From an uncultured beta proteobacterium (GTDB lineage: Bacteria; Pseudomonadota; Gammaproteobacteria; Burkholderiales; Burkholderiaceae_C): 38,619 bases of DNA. The translations under genes and the position numbers were made by a program. The stretch covers positions 1 through 38,619 of the forward strand of contig CAJAXU010000483.1 in the NCBI GenBank assembly GCA_903948045.1. The letters are read 5' to 3'. The notes under the pieces are model-generated. The model worked only from the letters and a program-made list of their open reading frames with translations. It was not told where the DNA came from and made no database searches. Of the stretch, positions 16,532 to 24,890 are shown in pieces (within the stretch, counting starts at the first letter, position 1; the number at the start of each line of letters is the position of its first letter).

Positions 16532-17316
16532 CTGATCAACTGCTGTACGAGGTTCAGGACCGGGTTGCCACGATCACGCTGAACCGTCCGGAAAAGAAGA
16601 ACGCGTTCACGACCGAAATGCTGCATGCATGGGCCGATGCGCTGAATGAATCGGCTAGCCGCGAGGATGTGAACGTTGTCGTCTTGACCGGAGCCGGAGA
16701 CGCCTTCTGCTCTGGCGGCGACGTCGGTGGCATGCGCGAGCGTTCTGGCGCAAGTGCCTACCGGCGCAAGATGGAGTTGGCCGATCGCGTGCACCGGATT
16801 CCTCTGATCCTAGATGGTTTTGAAAAGCCAGTGCTTGTTGCCGTCAACGGGGTGGCCACAGGCGCTGGTATGGACATGGCCTTGATGGGCGATATCCGCA
16901 TCGCGGCCCGCAGCGCCCGGTTCGCCGAAACCTATATCCGCCTCGGAGTCTTCGCCGGCGATGGGGGGACCTGGTACCTCCCGCGCATCGTGGGCATGGC
17001 CAAGGCGCTCGAACTGCTGTGGACCGCGCGCTTTGTGGATGCTGATGAGGCCGAACGCCTCGGTATCGTCAGTACGGTGGTGGAAGACAGCCAACTGATG
17101 GCGTCAACCTACGAGATGGCCGGCCGGATTGCAGCGCAGCCGCCAGTTGCCGTGCGCATGATGAAGCGTGCGGCCATGCAGGGCGAGCGCATGGAACTGC
17201 GCGCCCACCTCGACATGGCTTCCTCGAACATGGCGATGCTATACTCAACTGAGGACCATCTGGAAGCATTGGAAGCCTTTGCCGAAAAGCGAAAAGGGCA
17301 GTTCAAAGGCCGCTAA
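16528..17316 (+). CDS. Enoyl-CoA hydratase/isomerase (crotonase) family protein
   Basis: A 262-residue crotonase. The oxyanion-hole motifs are CSGGD (61-65) and NGVATGAGMDMAL (107-119), and the RFAETYIRLGVFAGDGG segment follows (131-147). Aligned with rat enoyl-CoA hydratase, the two catalytic glutamates Glu144 and Glu164 correspond to Asp116 and Tyr136. The usual hydratase dyad is therefore missing, although Glu134 is close by. It may be a hydratase using other residues, an isomerase or a hydrolase. The start overlaps the synthetase stop (ATGA) and it is the fourth gene of the plus-strand operon. Crotonase-fold membership is certain; the exact reaction is not. Confidence 0.88.
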   Translation: MTDQLLYEVQDRVATITLNRPEKKNAFTTEMLHAWADALNESASREDVNVVVLTGAGDAFCSGGDVGGMRERSGASAYRRKMELADRVHRIPLILDGFEKPVLVAVNGVATGAGMDMALMGDIRIAARSARFAETYIRLGVFAGDGGTWYLPRIVGMAKALELLWTARFVDADEAERLGIVSTVVEDSQLMASTYEMAGRIAAQPPVAVRMMKRAAMQGERMELRAHLDMASSNMAMLYSTEDHLEALEAFAEKRKGQFKGR

Positions 17317-17325
17317 AACACGGGT

Positions 17326-18171
17326 GTGACGCGCATTAATTCACACATCCCCATGCCCAAAACGAAGGGGGCATTGCCCTCAGAGCCTGAGTCCTCGCAA
17401 GTTGCCGGAGTCGTTAAGTCGGCACGCCGTGTGTTGGAGATCTTCGAGCTGTTCGCCGAAGTCCAGCAGTCCTTGACCCTGACTGAAATCGCCAGGCGGC
17501 TGAACTATCCTGCACCCAGCGCCCTCGCGCTGCTCAAAAGCTTGCAGGCTCTGGACTACATGGCATTTGACCCGGCTGGCAAGACCTACAGCCCTACCAT
17601 GCGGGTTGCCATGCTCGGCGGCTGGGTCCAGGGCCGGGTGTTTCTGGAGGGCACGGTCGTGGCACTGATGACTGACTTGCAGGAGCGCACCGGTGAAACC
17701 GTCATGCTGGGAATGCAGAACGACATTCATGCCCAATACGTCCACACCGTGCAATCCCGGCGATCGCTGCGCTACTTTCTCAAGCCAGGCACTTTGCGGC
17801 CCATTGCTCGCAGCGCGATGGGCACCGTCCTGCTGGCGCAACTGCCGATTGAAGCGGTGACGAAGCTCATCCCCCGAATCAATGATCGGCAGGGGTCCGG
17901 CGAGCCCAGGGTCGATGCCGACGAACTGCTGTCGAAGCTGGCAAAAGTCCGGCGCGCGGGTTATGCGTACAGCGACCAGTTGACGGAGGGAATCAGTGCA
18001 ATCGCCATTCCGCTGCGCAACGATTCGGTGGACCAACCGATGGTGCTGGGGTTGGGCGGGCCGACGAGTCGGATCAAACCCAAGACGCAGGAGCTGGTGC
18101 AGCTCATGCGAGAGCTGATCGATCATCACACAGGCCCGACCTCGCGCGCGACGCCTTCCGGACGCGATTGA
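17326..18171 (+). CDS. IclR-family transcriptional regulator
   Basis: A 281-residue regulator if the GTG at 17326 is used, or 272 residues from the ATG at 17353; neither has a strong ribosome site. The winged helix-turn-helix lies at about 30-90 (VVKSARRVLEIFELF, LTEIARRLNYPAPSALALLKSL). The effector-binding domain spans about 100-265 (GETVMLGMQ, RPIARSAMGTVLLA, GYAYSDQLTEGISAIAIPL). IclR proteins bind small carboxylates or aromatic acids and repress or activate catabolic operons. It lies 9 bases after the crotonase gene, so it is probably transcribed with the pathway and controls it from the divergent region at 11955-12153. Confidence 0.92.
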   Translation: MTRINSHIPMPKTKGALPSEPESSQVAGVVKSARRVLEIFELFAEVQQSLTLTEIARRLNYPAPSALALLKSLQALDYMAFDPAGKTYSPTMRVAMLGGWVQGRVFLEGTVVALMTDLQERTGETVMLGMQNDIHAQYVHTVQSRRSLRYFLKPGTLRPIARSAMGTVLLAQLPIEAVTKLIPRINDRQGSGEPRVDADELLSKLAKVRRAGYAYSDQLTEGISAIAIPLRNDSVDQPMVLGLGGPTSRIKPKTQELVQLMRELIDHHTGPTSRATPSGRD

Positions 18172-18231
18172 GGCGCCCCGTTTCGACCCCGGACGGCAGC
18201 CATAATTTTCCGCGTGGTGGATTCAGCACTT

Positions 18232-19155
18232 CTATGCGTTGAAGTGAAGTTTCAAGCCTGGCCGTGGCCACTCCATCTCGTACAGAACGCCAAGACCAGA
18301 TGATGTGATGTAGGCGGTGCGTAGATCCGGACCGCCAAAGCAAATGTTGGTGACGTAGGGATCGTATTGAGGCAGCGAAATCTGTTCAACCAACTTACCT
18401 TGCGGAGTCACCACACTGATACAACTTTTCATGAGTGTCGCCACACAGATGTTGCCTTCACTCTCAGTTGCCATAGAGTCGAGTAATTGATATCCATCAA
18501 ATCCATAAACCAAGGTTCCTGGCGTGAATTTGTTGGTTACGGGCTTTAATACTCCTGGCGATTCAATCTCCCATCCCCACAGACGTGCCGAGGTTGTCTC
18601 TGCAACATAAACGTGTGTATCGTTAGGTGCGAGCGATACACCATTTGCGCGACTGAGTGGATATATGCAGTTGGTGATGAACGAACCGTCTGCTTTCGCG
18701 TAGTACAAACCGGCATGGTCCGAATCACGATCGCGACTTTTGCCCAAATCGGTGAAATAAAAACCGCCATGCCCATCAAACACAATGTCATTTGGTCCGC
18801 ACAGTTTGTGCCCATCACAGGAGTCATAGAGGGTCTCGGTTGCACCTGTATGGATGTCAACACGTTGAATAGAACCCGACAGGTAATCAGATGGTGTGCC
18901 ATATGGGGCGGCGAAGCCTTCCACCTCTCGCCACATGAAGCCTCCGTTATTGCAGACATACAACTTGCCATCTGGCCCCATCGCAGCACCATTCGGACCG
19001 CCACCCACATGAGCGACAACGTTCTTGGTGCCATCGGGATAGCAACGGGTGATGTTGCCTGGTTTGATTTCAACTACGATCACACTAGCGTCTGACATAG
19101 CTATTGGACCCTCGGGAAACTGTAATCCCGTGGTCATGACTCGAGCTGTACTCAT
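18232..19155 (-). CDS. SMP-30/gluconolactonase-family protein
   Basis: A 307-residue six-bladed beta-propeller protein. Typical motifs: GLQFPEGPIAM (10-20), GGGPNGAAMGPDGKLYVCNNGG (about 51-72), CGPNDIVFDGHGGFYFTDLG (about 119-138), NGVSLAPNDTHVYVAET, and the late LDSMATESEGNICVAT. The Asn and Asp of NGAA, NDIVFD and the later NGV/D sites bind the divalent metal in lactonases. It likely hydrolyses a lactone in the cytosol. AGGAG sits before the ATG. Base composition is visibly lower in GC than its neighbours (the 60 bases from 18481 are 38% GC), hinting at a separate origin. A crotonase stump lies directly upstream on the same strand. Confidence 0.88.
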   Translation of the reverse strand: MSTARVMTTGLQFPEGPIAMSDASVIVVEIKPGNITRCYPDGTKNVVAHVGGGPNGAAMGPDGKLYVCNNGGFMWREVEGFAAPYGTPSDYLSGSIQRVDIHTGATETLYDSCDGHKLCGPNDIVFDGHGGFYFTDLGKSRDRDSDHAGLYYAKADGSFITNCIYPLSRANGVSLAPNDTHVYVAETTSARLWGWEIESPGVLKPVTNKFTPGTLVYGFDGYQLLDSMATESEGNICVATLMKSCISVVTPQGKLVEQISLPQYDPYVTNICFGGPDLRTAYITSSGLGVLYEMEWPRPGLKLHFNA

Positions 19156-19210
19156 GTTTTCTTACTCCTGGAAAATGCGAGTGACTTCGCGGTTAACGAG
19201 CAATTGCTTG

Positions 19211-19321
19211 CTAGCGACCAACGTATTCTGGATTGCGCTTTAAGAAGAACGATTTCACGCTCTCAATGCACTCTTCGGTCTTGAACAGTGTTGGCGCCAC
19301 CACAGAAAACCATCTGTGCAC
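19211..19321 (-). pseudogene. C-terminal stump of an enoyl-CoA hydratase (crotonase)
   Basis: On the minus strand, a frame ending at TAG (19211-19213) reads WFSVVAPTLFKTEECIES then VKSFFLKRNPEYVGR. This matches the crotonase C-terminus, where a short spacer, LFkTeD, an acidic-Gly or acidic-Ser pair, then aFleKR.P.y.G close the protein. No start codon or catalytic part remains; upstream the sequence loses resemblance at about 19315-19321, close to the 14-base repeat at 19346. Its stop is 56 bases before the SMP-30 gene, so the two were probably one operon before the rest was lost. It is not the same sequence as the intact crotonase at 16528. Confidence 0.7.
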
Positions 19322-19345
19322 AGTTGTCACCTGAGCATAGAAGCG

Positions 19346-19359
19346 GTTTGCAGCGGTTC
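19346..19359 (+). repeat. Right copy of the 14-base direct repeat at the insert edge
   Basis: GTTTGCAGCGGTTC is repeated exactly from 6143-6156. This copy overlaps the stop codon of the adenylate cyclase gene. A related string, AGCGGTTTGCAGCG, also occurs on the minus strand at 35073-35086, which weakens the case for a true attachment site. Confidence 0.4.
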
Positions 19360-21466
19360 AGGATGCCAGTTTTTGGCGGCACTTTTCAACCATGACCTTG
19401 GCCAGCGCATCGTCAAATTCCCGGGCGATGTTGTCGTACGACACCAGCGCTGCCTCGTAGTCGTGGCTGACGTACACCTCATAGGCCGCCTGCGTTGACA
19501 GGCACAGTCGCTGCTCCGCTTCCGTGGCTTGAGTCTCTTGCGTACCGTCGCGAATTCCTAGCAGCTCATAAATGATCAGCTCGCCCTTCCTGCCTTTGAC
19601 GGTGATCTGATCGATCGGCCGCAGCCAGAGGCGCTCGCCAGCCTCCCGGAACAGTGAGTGGCTGACGCAAATGTGAGTGCCGAATTCCTTATTGATGCCT
19701 TCCAGACGAGAGGCGATGTTCACGCCATCGCCCATAACCGTATAACTCAAGCGCTCGGAAGACCCAATATTGCCCACAATCACAGCGTCGGTGTGCAGCC
19801 CAATCCGAACCACCAGTGGGGGCTTGTTCTCACTGATGAGTTGCTGGTTCAGTGTCACCATGCGTCGCTGTGCTTTCACCGCCGCCACACACGCATGATA
19901 GGCGTGGTCTTGGTCCAGTTTGGGGGCGCCCCAGAACGCCATCACCGCGTCGCCAATGAACTTGTCTACAGTACCCACCTCCTCCTTGATCGCGTAGGTC
20001 ATCAGTTCGAGGTAAGACGATACCCGCCGCAGCAATTCACGTGAGGGTGTGGACTCGGAGAGGCTGGAAAAGTCCTTGAGGTCAGAGAACAAAATCGTGA
20101 GGTAGCGGCTCTCGCCACCGAGCTCCAAGGCATTGCCCGAGCTCATCAGGTCGTTCACCAGGTCTCTGGGCACATAGGACGTGAACGCCGCAATGGTGGT
20201 CTTGAGTTTGCGGATGGCTTTGGAGAGCGTGTTGACTTCGTAAATGCTCGACTTGACCAGCGCAGATTCGCTGGCCGTGAAGTCCAGGATGCTCTGAATT
20301 TCTGCCGTGAGTCGCTCCAGCGGCTTGGAGATGATCTTTGACAGATAAACCGACATCACAGCAATGAAGACAAACGCCAAGGCGCCGAACATCATCAGCC
20401 GTTGGTTGATGGCATTGAGCTCCTGCAAAAAATCATTCAGTGGCACGACGGTCATCACCTCCCACGGCTTGTAAAAACTGGAGGGAAATGGTTGAAAGAC
20501 GGCAAAGTAAGTCTCTTTGTGGGGCCCGAACTGAAATTCAATCTGATTCTTTTTGCTATCAGCCCGGAGTTGTTGCGCCATGGCGGCCGGCGAATTTGGC
20601 AGGTCGAGCACCTTGCGAGGCGTCAACGTATCGCGGTCGCGCGTAAAGCCCTTGTCGACATCGGGATGAACAATGATATTGCCCGAGGTGTCAATGATCA
20701 GAGTCTGGCTGTTGCGACTGATGACGTTGGCCGTCAAGAAGTCAGAAAATGAGCGGACCGCAACCTGAGCGGTCACTGTGCCCAGCAACTCCTTGTCCCC
20801 CACAAAGGGGATCGTCGTCCCAATCACCGCCTGCTTGGTACTGGCGGCAAAAAACGGGTTGTCGATCACCATAGCATCAGCACCTCTGCCGGAAAAAGCC
20901 TTCACCGTGTCGATGTAAAAACCGCGTGTTCGGGGGTCATATTTGGTGGGTGTGGAAAACTTATCGACCACCCCGCCTGAGGCCTTGAAAAACGTGTAGA
21001 CCGATTCCGCCTCTGCCTTCTTGCTGCGGTCAATCACCCAGCTGACGTAATGGGAGCCATCGGGCGGGATCCTGTCGCCTACCGGCAGGGCCTTGTTGGT
21101 CCGCTGCACTTGCCGAAATGAGCCGTCCTTGGTCGCCAGAAAATAACTCACGATGTTGGGGTTGTTTTCAAGGTTGACCAACAAGTGTTCGGCAATCCGC
21201 TCCTGGTTGGCCAATTCTGGTTGCGCACTGATCATCCGAGAGGTGACCCGCACCGAACTGGCGATTGGATTAAGCAGCGCCACCAGGCTATTGATGAACT
21301 CCTGGTTTCCGCGTGCAACCAGGTTGACGGCATTGTTCTTGTAAGTGACGTAGTTTGTTTGGTACGAATAAGCGATAAATCCGACAAACAAGGGCGTTAT
21401 CAGCATCAGGAAAATCACACTGATGCTGAACTGCAGTCGGATATTTTTTGCGATTTGTTTCAGCAT
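19358..21466 (-). CDS. Membrane-bound class III adenylate cyclase with Cache sensor
   Basis: The ATG at 21466 is preferred because GAGGAG stands 7 bases upstream; a longer frame to 21616 adds an unlikely 50 residues. The product has 702 residues. It has TM1 (about 12-33), a periplasmic dCache-like sensor (about 35-350), TM2 (about 357-378), HAMP (about 379-430) and a class III cyclase domain (about 450-620). Metal ligands are Asp462 (FSDLKDF) and Asp506 (FIGDAVMAF). Lys502 and Thr576 are the adenine-selecting residues and Arg587 the transition-state Arg, pointing to cAMP rather than cGMP. It would convert ATP to cAMP in response to an outside ligand. The phosphodiesterase gene at 725 could be its counterpart. 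Confidence 0.9.
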   Translation of the reverse strand: MLKQIAKNIRLQFSISVIFLMLITPLFVGFIAYSYQTNYVTYKNNAVNLVARGNQEFINSLVALLNPIASSVRVTSRMISAQPELANQERIAEHLLVNLENNPNIVSYFLATKDGSFRQVQRTNKALPVGDRIPPDGSHYVSWVIDRSKKAEAESVYTFFKASGGVVDKFSTPTKYDPRTRGFYIDTVKAFSGRGADAMVIDNPFFAASTKQAVIGTTIPFVGDKELLGTVTAQVAVRSFSDFLTANVISRNSQTLIIDTSGNIIVHPDVDKGFTRDRDTLTPRKVLDLPNSPAAMAQQLRADSKKNQIEFQFGPHKETYFAVFQPFPSSFYKPWEVMTVVPLNDFLQELNAINQRLMMFGALAFVFIAVMSVYLSKIISKPLERLTAEIQSILDFTASESALVKSSIYEVNTLSKAIRKLKTTIAAFTSYVPRDLVNDLMSSGNALELGGESRYLTILFSDLKDFSSLSESTPSRELLRRVSSYLELMTYAIKEEVGTVDKFIGDAVMAFWGAPKLDQDHAYHACVAAVKAQRRMVTLNQQLISENKPPLVVRIGLHTDAVIVGNIGSSERLSYTVMGDGVNIASRLEGINKEFGTHICVSHSLFREAGERLWLRPIDQITVKGRKGELIIYELLGIRDGTQETQATEAEQRLCLSTQAAYEVYVSHDYEAALVSYDNIAREFDDALAKVMVEKCRQKLAS

Positions 21467-21554
21467 CGTTGGACTCCTCAAGAAAATGATGTAGCGCCTG
21501 CCAAGCGTGTCAATTTGCAGCGCAATAATTGGGTTGCGAGTACGCCAATTTTGC

Positions 21555-22046
21555 TCAGGTGGCGGCGACAAAACTGCCCGACTTGCCACCGTGCTTTTCC
21601 AGCAACTTGCAGTCATTGATGGTCATGCCGCGGTCTACAGCCTTGCACATGTCGTACATGGTGAGCAGGGCCACCTGGACTGCCGTCAACGCCTCCATCT
21701 CGACGCCGGTGGGGCCGACGGTTTCAACCGTCGCGCGGCACGTCACGCTTGCAGGCTGGGTGGCAGTTGCTGGCACCGCCTGAAAATCAATCGCGAGTCG
21801 GGTCAGCGCCAGGGGGTGGCAGAGCGGGATCAGGTCGCTGGTTTTCTTGGCGGCCAGAATGCCAGCGATGCGGGCAATGCCCAACACATCGCCTTTCTTG
21901 GCGGTGCCGGCCTCAATCAAGGCCAAGGTCGCCGGCAGCATGTCGATCCGCCCGGCTGCCACGGCAAGCCGGTGCGAACTGGGCTTGGCCGCCACATCGA
22001 CCATGTGGGCCTGGCCCTGGCTGTCAAAATGCGTCAAAGCGCTCAT
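21555..22046 (-). CDS. moaC: Cyclic pyranopterin monophosphate synthase MoaC
   Basis: A 163-residue protein of normal MoaC length. Diagnostic stretches: [14 protein letters not shown] at the start, [30 protein letters not shown] (about 50-79), [14 protein letters not shown] and [12 protein letters not shown] (about 128-141, with the catalytic Asp and Lys). It turns the 8-cyclo-GTP product of MoaA into cyclic pyranopterin monophosphate in molybdenum cofactor synthesis, in the cytosol. AAGGTG precedes the ATG. No other moa gene is present here; it faces the M48 protease gene divergently across about 115 bases and runs towards the adenylate cyclase. Confidence 0.96.
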   Translation of the reverse strand: MSALTHFDSQGQAHMVDVAAKPSSHRLAVAAGRIDMLPATLALIEAGTAKKGDVLGIARIAGILAAKKTSDLIPLCHPLALTRLAIDFQAVPATATQPASVTCRATVETVGPTGVEMEALTAVQVALLTMYDMCKAVDRGMTINDCKLLEKHGGKSGSFVAAT

Positions 22047-22161
22047 AAAAAATCACCTTGGTGGACACGATGGATCGCCAGCGCCCGGTTTACACAGCGT
22101 TGACATCGCTGGTGCATCATACGGGCAGCCACTCAAGGAATTCCAGTTGCGACAAATCTAT

Positions 22162-23751
22162 ATGTCAAAAATGGCTCCAAGCCTTATGAAGCATAGTGTT
22201 ATAGCTATTATTTTAATAGCATTCAGCTGGTTGCAAGGGCCTGTGGTGCAGGCTCAGACGGTCGGCGCAGGCGGCGCCCGCTTGCCAACCCTGGGTGATG
22301 GTGGCGAGATGAGCAGCGCCGCGGAGCGCCGGTTGGGCGACCGGATCGCGCGTGAGATCTACCGAGACCCCGACTACCTGGACGACCCGGTGCTGGTCGA
22401 CTATGTCCAGGGCATCTGGCAGCCACTGCTGGCCGCGGCGCGGGCCCGAGGTGACCTGTCGTCCGAATTGCAGGCGAATTTTGCCTGGGAGATCATGCTG
22501 GGGCGCGACCGCTCGGTCAATGCCTTTGCGCTGCCAGGTGGCTACTTTGGCGTCCATCTGGGACTGTTGGCCGTGGTCGGCAGTCCCGATGAGTTGGCCT
22601 CGGTGCTCGGTCACGAGCTCAGCCACGTGACGCAACGGCATATTTCCCGCCTGATGGCGCGCCAGGGACAGCAGGCGCCTTGGCTGATGGGCGCCTTGAT
22701 TCTCGGCGCACTGGCCGCCAGCAAGAGTGCGGATGCGGCAAATGCCCTGATTTTGGGTGGGCAGGCGGCGTCGGCCCAAGGGCAACTCAATTTTTCCCGT
22801 GACATGGAGCGCGAAGCAGACCGCATCGGCTACGGCATCATGACCGAGGCCGGTTTTGACGCGCGTGGATTTGTCGGCATGTTCGACAAGCTACAGCAGG
22901 CGTCGCGCCTCAATGATAGTGGTGCCTATCCCTATCTGCGCAGCCACCCATTGACGACCGAGCGGATCGGCGACATGCAAAGTCGCCAGTCGATGGCGGG
23001 TCCGGTGATGCCAGGCGCAGCGCCATCGCTGGCGCACGCCATGATGGCGGGCCGCGCCCGTGCCCTGTCCAACCCGGGGGTTGACGCACTGCGTGGCTTG
23101 CTGAGCGAGGCTGACAGCATGGGGCTATCGCTGTCATCGACCGTAACGACACGCCAGGCCGGTGCGCTTTACGCGGGCGTGCTGGCCGCCGTCCGTTTGC
23201 GTGACTTTGGGGCGGCGGCCCTCCACCTGGACCGGCTGACGGCCCTGGTCTCATCTGACCCGGCGGGTGGCCAGTTGACGCATTGGCTGCGGGTCGAGCT
23301 CAATTTGGCGGCCGGGGACTGGCGGTCAGCTCAGGCCTTGCTTGAGACCCGCTCAGCGGGTGAGCCCGGGGCGGGGCAGATGCGTCGGCCGGAATTGCTT
23401 TTGCGGGGCCAGGTGGCGCTTCAGGCTGGGCAAGAGGCTGCTTGGCCGGCATTGACCGAGCGTTTGCAGCTGTGGGTGGCGGATCATCCGCGCGATGCCC
23501 AGGTGTGGCAACTGCTCGCCGGCGTCTACGCGGCGCAGCGCCAGACTTTGCGCGCTTTGCGCGCCGAGGCCGAGTCACGCGTGGCACAACTCGACTTGGC
23601 TGCGGCCCTGGACCGGCTCAAGGCGGCGCAGGACTTATTGCGACAAGGGCCCAGTGGCACAGCCAGTGCCGACCACATCGAGGCGTCGATCATCGACACC
23701 CGGCGCCGGCAACTGGAATCAGCGCTGCGAGAACAGGCGCTGGAGCGCTGA
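22162..23751 (+). CDS. BepA-like periplasmic M48 metalloprotease with TPR region
   Basis: Three in-frame ATGs (22162, 22171, 22186) are possible and none has a clear ribosome site; 22162 gives 529 residues. The signal peptide ends near VVQAQ (about residue 34). The M48 motif HELSH is His151-His155, with the third zinc ligand in DMEREADRIG (Glu218). The C-terminal half (about 300-529) is rich in Ala and helical, as expected for the TPR tail of BepA/YfgC. BepA acts in the periplasm on outer-membrane protein assembly (LptD, BAM) as chaperone and protease. The gene ends convergently and overlaps the next minus-strand gene by 33 bases. Confidence 0.88.
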   Translation: MSKMAPSLMKHSVIAIILIAFSWLQGPVVQAQTVGAGGARLPTLGDGGEMSSAAERRLGDRIAREIYRDPDYLDDPVLVDYVQGIWQPLLAAARARGDLSSELQANFAWEIMLGRDRSVNAFALPGGYFGVHLGLLAVVGSPDELASVLGHELSHVTQRHISRLMARQGQQAPWLMGALILGALAASKSADAANALILGGQAASAQGQLNFSRDMEREADRIGYGIMTEAGFDARGFVGMFDKLQQASRLNDSGAYPYLRSHPLTTERIGDMQSRQSMAGPVMPGAAPSLAHAMMAGRARALSNPGVDALRGLLSEADSMGLSLSSTVTTRQAGALYAGVLAAVRLRDFGAAALHLDRLTALVSSDPAGGQLTHWLRVELNLAAGDWRSAQALLETRSAGEPGAGQMRRPELLLRGQVALQAGQEAAWPALTERLQLWVADHPRDAQVWQLLAGVYAAQRQTLRALRAEAESRVAQLDLAAALDRLKAAQDLLRQGPSGTASADHIEASIIDTRRRQLESALREQALER

Positions 23752-24072
23752 GTCGATCACGACGCCAAACACCGAATAAATCAGCGAGCCCAACAGCGCC
23801 GCGCCAAAGCCGCTGACGTAAAAGCCGTTCAGCAGGCTGGCGGCCCACCAGAACAGCAGGGCATTGATCACAAACAAAAACAGGCCCAGCGTCAACACCG
23901 TGACCGGCAGTGTTAACAGCACCAGCACCGGGCGCAGCAGCATGTTGAACAGCCCGATGACGAAAGCTGCGGTCAGTGCCGAGCCGAAGCTGCGCACCTC
24001 GACCCCCGTGTACAGATAGGCCACCGCCAGCAAGGCGGCCGCGCTGAGCAACCATTTGAGAATTAACTTCAT
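23719..24072 (-). CDS. Phage-holin-4-2-family (PF04020-like) small membrane protein
   Basis: A 117-residue integral membrane protein starting MKLILKWLLSAAALLAVAY; the ATG at 24072 is preferred over an extension to 24123. Four hydrophobic segments lie at about 5-22, 30-50, 52-78 and 85-108. The central FNMLLRPVLVLLTLPVTVLTLGLFLFVINA is the family hallmark (DUF/PF04020). No experimental function is known, and the name holin rests on weak similarity to phage proteins. Its 3' end overlaps the protease gene by 33 bases tail to tail. It lies 32 bases after the TerC stop and could be read from the same transcript. Confidence 0.85.
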   Translation of the reverse strand: MKLILKWLLSAAALLAVAYLYTGVEVRSFGSALTAAFVIGLFNMLLRPVLVLLTLPVTVLTLGLFLFVINALLFWWAASLLNGFYVSGFGAALLGSLIYSVFGVVIDSALQRLFSQR

Positions 24073-24103
24073 GGTGCACCAGCATAGCACCGCCGTTGGC
24101 GCG

Positions 24104-24793
24104 TCAAGTGGGCGCAGCTGCACGCCGGGTAGCCCAGTGCCCCCCTACCAGCACGGCGATCACCGTGACGATGTACGTGCCCCAGCGCGCGGCCGTGTTG
24201 GGCAGGGCGGGTCCGTCAAACAGGCTGTCGAGCATCGGTTCGTTAACGATCATCTTGGCAGCGGTCAGGGCCAATACGGCAGCGCCGATCTGGATGATGG
24301 CGGGGAAGCGTTCCACCAGTTTGAGCACCACCGAGCTGCCAAAGACCACGATCGGCACGCTGATCAGCAAGCCGATGATCACCAGGTCGAAGGCGCCGTG
24401 GGCGGCACCCGCCACGCCAAGCACGTTGTCCACACCCATCAGTGCGTCGGCCACGACGATGGTTTTCATCGCACCCCAGAACGTGTTGGCGACTGGTGCG
24501 TCGTGCTCGCCACCGCCCTGATCAGCCAGTAATTTGTAGGCAATCCAGACCAAACCCAGGCCGCCGACGAGCATCAGGCCTGGCACCTGAAGCAGCCAGA
24601 CCACACCCACGGTCATCACAGCGCGTACGCCGATCGCACCCACAGTGCCCCAGATGATGGCCTTTTTTTGCAGTTGCGGCGGCAGGCTGCGCGCGGCCAG
24701 CGCAATGACGATGGCGTTGTCGCCAGCCAGGACCAGATCGATCAGGATGATCGCCATCAGGGCGGACCACCAGGCGGCGGAAAAAAGTTCCAT
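24104..24793 (-). CDS. TerC-family membrane protein, probable Mn2+ exporter
   Basis: A 229-residue protein with about seven membrane segments. The two halves carry the paired acidic motifs DLVLAGDNAIVIALA (about 19-33) and DALMGVDNVLGVAG (about 115-128), typical of the TerC/Alx/YkoY family. Members behind yybP-ykoY riboswitches (Alx, YkoY, MeeF) export manganese, which also helps load secreted enzymes. Here such a riboswitch lies just upstream, so Mn2+ export is the best inference. The holin-like gene follows by 32 bases. Confidence 0.9.
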   Translation of the reverse strand: MELFSAAWWSALMAIILIDLVLAGDNAIVIALAARSLPPQLQKKAIIWGTVGAIGVRAVMTVGVVWLLQVPGLMLVGGLGLVWIAYKLLADQGGGEHDAPVANTFWGAMKTIVVADALMGVDNVLGVAGAAHGAFDLVIIGLLISVPIVVFGSSVVLKLVERFPAIIQIGAAVLALTAAKMIVNEPMLDSLFDGPALPNTAARWGTYIVTVIAVLVGGHWATRRAAAPT

Positions 24794-24865
24794 TGCAATA
24801 CCTTTTATATGTCGGGTGAATCAACACAGACCTGGCGCTGGCAAAGGTGGCGGTGGGAGGGTCGC

Positions 24866-24890
24866 CTTCCCGTGCTGCACGGAAAGTGCA
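24866..24890 (-). promoter_or_regulatory. Probable expression platform hairpins of the riboswitch
   Basis: Two overlapping, mutually exclusive hairpins can form here: CCGTGC/GCACGG (24870-24882) and TGCAC/GTGCA (24876-24890). They lie between the aptamer core and the TerC start, about 75-100 bases upstream of the ATG. This is the position expected for a switching element, though neither ends in a clear T run. Confidence 0.4.

Noticed and set aside
17380-18129. 249-codon minus-strand frame opposite the IclR gene
   Set aside because: The + strand product has clear IclR motifs; the antisense frame is His/Gln-rich and featureless.
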